Source: Microbacterium sp. Leaf320 (GTDB taxonomy: Bacteria > Actinomycetota > Actinomycetes > Actinomycetales > Microbacteriaceae). From it: DNA of 64,000 bases. The translations under genes were made by a program, and so were the position numbers. Shown piece by piece: positions 63,016-64,000 of this stretch. Numbering within the stretch: position 1 is the stretch's first letter; every line of letters begins with the position of its first letter. The stretch is from positions 874,617-938,616 of the forward strand of contig NZ_LMOD01000001.1 of NCBI RefSeq assembly GCF_001423485.1, in the 5' to 3' direction. The notes beneath the pieces were generated by a model. The model had not been told where the DNA came from, did no database searches, and was given only the letters and a program-made list of their open reading frames with translations.

Positions 63016-63606
63016 TCATCGTGTGGGGTCGGTTCCGCGAGACAGGTCGTCCCACGAGTCGATCGCGTCCACGGGGCCTGCGGCGGCTTCCACGTGTGCG
63101 GCATCCGTGCGGTAGCGGCGTCCGCCTGTCTTCCAGCGACGCCAGGTGAGCAGGACCACGAGCGAGGCTGCCAGCAGCACGACCCACCCGATCAGCGTCA
63201 TGACCGGCCAGGCCGAGAGCTCGATGCCCGCGACGACGTCGGCGATCGCCGATTCTCCCGCGAGTCCTGTGGTCTCGGTCACGGTCGGTCCGACCGCACT
63301 CAACGGCTCGGAGAGCAGCAGCTGGAAGGTCGTCCACCCGAGGAACAGGGCGCTGGCGGCGCCGAGCACACCGAAGACGAGACGGACCACGGGGCCGACG
63401 ATCGACAGGGCGATGCCGAGCGCGAGCACGGCCAGGCTCAGCGGCGCGAGAAGCGGCAGCGCAGAGGCCCCAGGAACCAGGATCGCCTCACCGGCGTCCG
63501 TGCGCTCGACGGTCAGCCAGGTCTGGGTCGACGAGATGATCCCGATCGCACCGGACAGCAGGAAGCCGGAGACGGCGATCGAGCGGCCTCGACGGGCGAA
63601 GGTCAT
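63016..63606 (-). CDS. Trp-operon-associated membrane protein (Rv1610-like)
   Basis: The product is 196 residues, ATG 63606 in an ATGA overlap with hisI. Four membrane helices: [60 protein letters not shown] and [20 protein letters not shown], with the QTWLTVER loop after helix 1. The family (TIGR-type trp_oprn_chp, Rv1610 in M. tuberculosis) occurs in tryptophan operons and has no known activity. In relatives it follows trpE; here it follows hisI directly. Confidence 0.85.
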   Translation of the reverse strand: MTFARRGRSIAVSGFLLSGAIGIISSTQTWLTVERTDAGEAILVPGASALPLLAPLSLAVLALGIALSIVGPVVRLVFGVLGAASALFLGWTTFQLLLSEPLSAVGPTVTETTGLAGESAIADVVAGIELSAWPVMTLIGWVVLLAASLVVLLTWRRWKTGGRRYRTDAAHVEAAAGPVDAIDSWDDLSRGTDPTR

Positions 63607-63962
63607 GCGGATGCGCCCCCTTCGACGGCTTCGAGGTCGTTCGAGTCGAAGCACGTACGCGTTCCCGTGTGGCAGGCGGGCCCGGTCTGGTCGACGCGGA
63701 GCAGGATCGCGTCGCCGTCGCAGTCGAGTCTGGCCTCGTGTACGACCTGGATGTGGCCGGAGGTGTCGCCCTTGCGCCAGTACTCCTGCCGCGACCTCGA
63801 CCAGTAGACCGCGCGGCCGGAGGTGAGGGTCCTGCGCAGCGCCTCGGCATCGACCCACGCGAGCATCAGGACCTCTGAGGTGTCCCACTGCTGGACGATG
63901 ACCGGGGCGAGCCCGTCCGCGTTGAACGCGACCTGAGCGATCCGCTCCTCGACATCGGTCAT
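63603..63962 (-). CDS. hisI: phosphoribosyl-AMP cyclohydrolase
   Basis: The product is 119 residues; start overlaps the hisF stop. HisI motifs: [40 protein letters not shown], then [20 protein letters not shown] and [12 protein letters not shown] with the metal Cys ligands. It opens the purine ring of phosphoribosyl-AMP in histidine synthesis. Monofunctional, without HisE, as usual in actinobacteria. Confidence 0.96.
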   Translation of the reverse strand: MTDVEERIAQVAFNADGLAPVIVQQWDTSEVLMLAWVDAEALRRTLTSGRAVYWSRSRQEYWRKGDTSGHIQVVHEARLDCDGDAILLRVDQTGPACHTGTRTCFDSNDLEAVEGGASA

Positions 63963-64000
63963 CGGACGATCACTCCCTCGGCGCGCAGTGCGTCCTTCAC
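63959..64000 (-). CDS. hisF: imidazole glycerol phosphate synthase subunit HisF, C-terminal end (partial)
   Basis: The minus strand reads [13 protein letters not shown] and TGA (63959-63961), the usual last residues of HisF, with the ATGA overlap onto hisI. The remainder of the gene lies outside the window. hisF followed by hisI is the standard actinobacterial order. Confidence 0.8.
   Translation of the reverse strand: MKDALRAEGVIVR

Overview
The window reads as a stretch of the chromosome of a high-GC actinomycete, most likely Microbacteriaceae (Microbacterium or a close relative). The reasons are the very GC-rich, tightly packed genes with ATGA/GTGA overlaps, the actinobacterial RNA polymerase-binding protein RbpA, a PdtaR-type ANTAR regulator, the PafB-PafC-TatA-TatC-HelY gene order, the HGxxPAAW membrane protein next to trpC, and a long series of genes whose -10 hexamer lies only 6-7 bases before the start codon (leaderless transcripts). 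No rRNA, CRISPR array, insertion sequence or prophage was seen. No intergenic gap exceeds about 300 bases.

Layout, left half (1-29.5 kb, mostly plus strand): the end of an acyl-CoA dehydrogenase/MaoC/CitE-like catabolic operon; phosphatase, sirtuin, rRNA methylase and an SGNH hydrolase; a helicase and a ferritin-VIT fusion; tRNA-Leu(GAG); an M20 peptidase, UppP and a PAC2 protein; then a long core run, HAD phosphatase - TrmI - FKBP lipoprotein - PafB - PafC - TatA - TatC - HelY - Lnt. The Pup-proteasome genes usually found in this neighbourhood are absent. RbpA, a glycerophosphodiesterase, an SPFH/NfeD pair, an SDR and an HdeD-like protein follow, then an AraC/VOC/UvrA-like unit that looks like drug or DNA-damage self-protection.

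Centre: at 29498-29525 there is a site with the architecture of an actinobacterial dif (XerC arm, 6-base centre, XerD arm). It marks the chromosome terminus. Gene orientation flips here: left of it most genes are on the plus strand, right of it nearly all are on the minus strand. The heptamer GGGGGAG was found by eye only on the plus strand left of dif (15 sites) and only on the minus strand right of dif (17 sites). It always reads towards dif, as expected of a KOPS/AIMS-like signal for FtsK translocation.

Right half (29.5-64 kb, mostly minus strand): an accessory zone of small acetyltransferases, ArsR/SRPBCC and VOC proteins, MFS transporters, and an SGNH/SUMF1-fold pair; an LLM oxidoreductase, a DUF885 peptidase-like protein, DNA polymerase I and a PaaI thioesterase; then a compositionally distinct block (43.4-48.1 kb) with two glycosyltransferase-like genes, an MFS transporter and a truncated, frame-broken GMC oxidoreductase. 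The remainder is conserved core: GNAT - PdtaR, tRNA-Leu(CAA), a lipase-like hydrolase, pyruvate kinase, glutamate synthase GltBD, Lgt and the trpCBA cluster running from hisF-hisI. trpE is not in the slot between hisI and trpC where many relatives have it.

Functional links: Lnt and Lgt both belong to lipoprotein maturation, and the FKBP protein is a predicted lipoprotein. PafBC is the mycobacterial DNA-damage regulator. TatA and TatC form the twin-arginine export pore. Pyk, GltBD and the Trp/His genes are central metabolism. Motif counts and composition statements are by eye.
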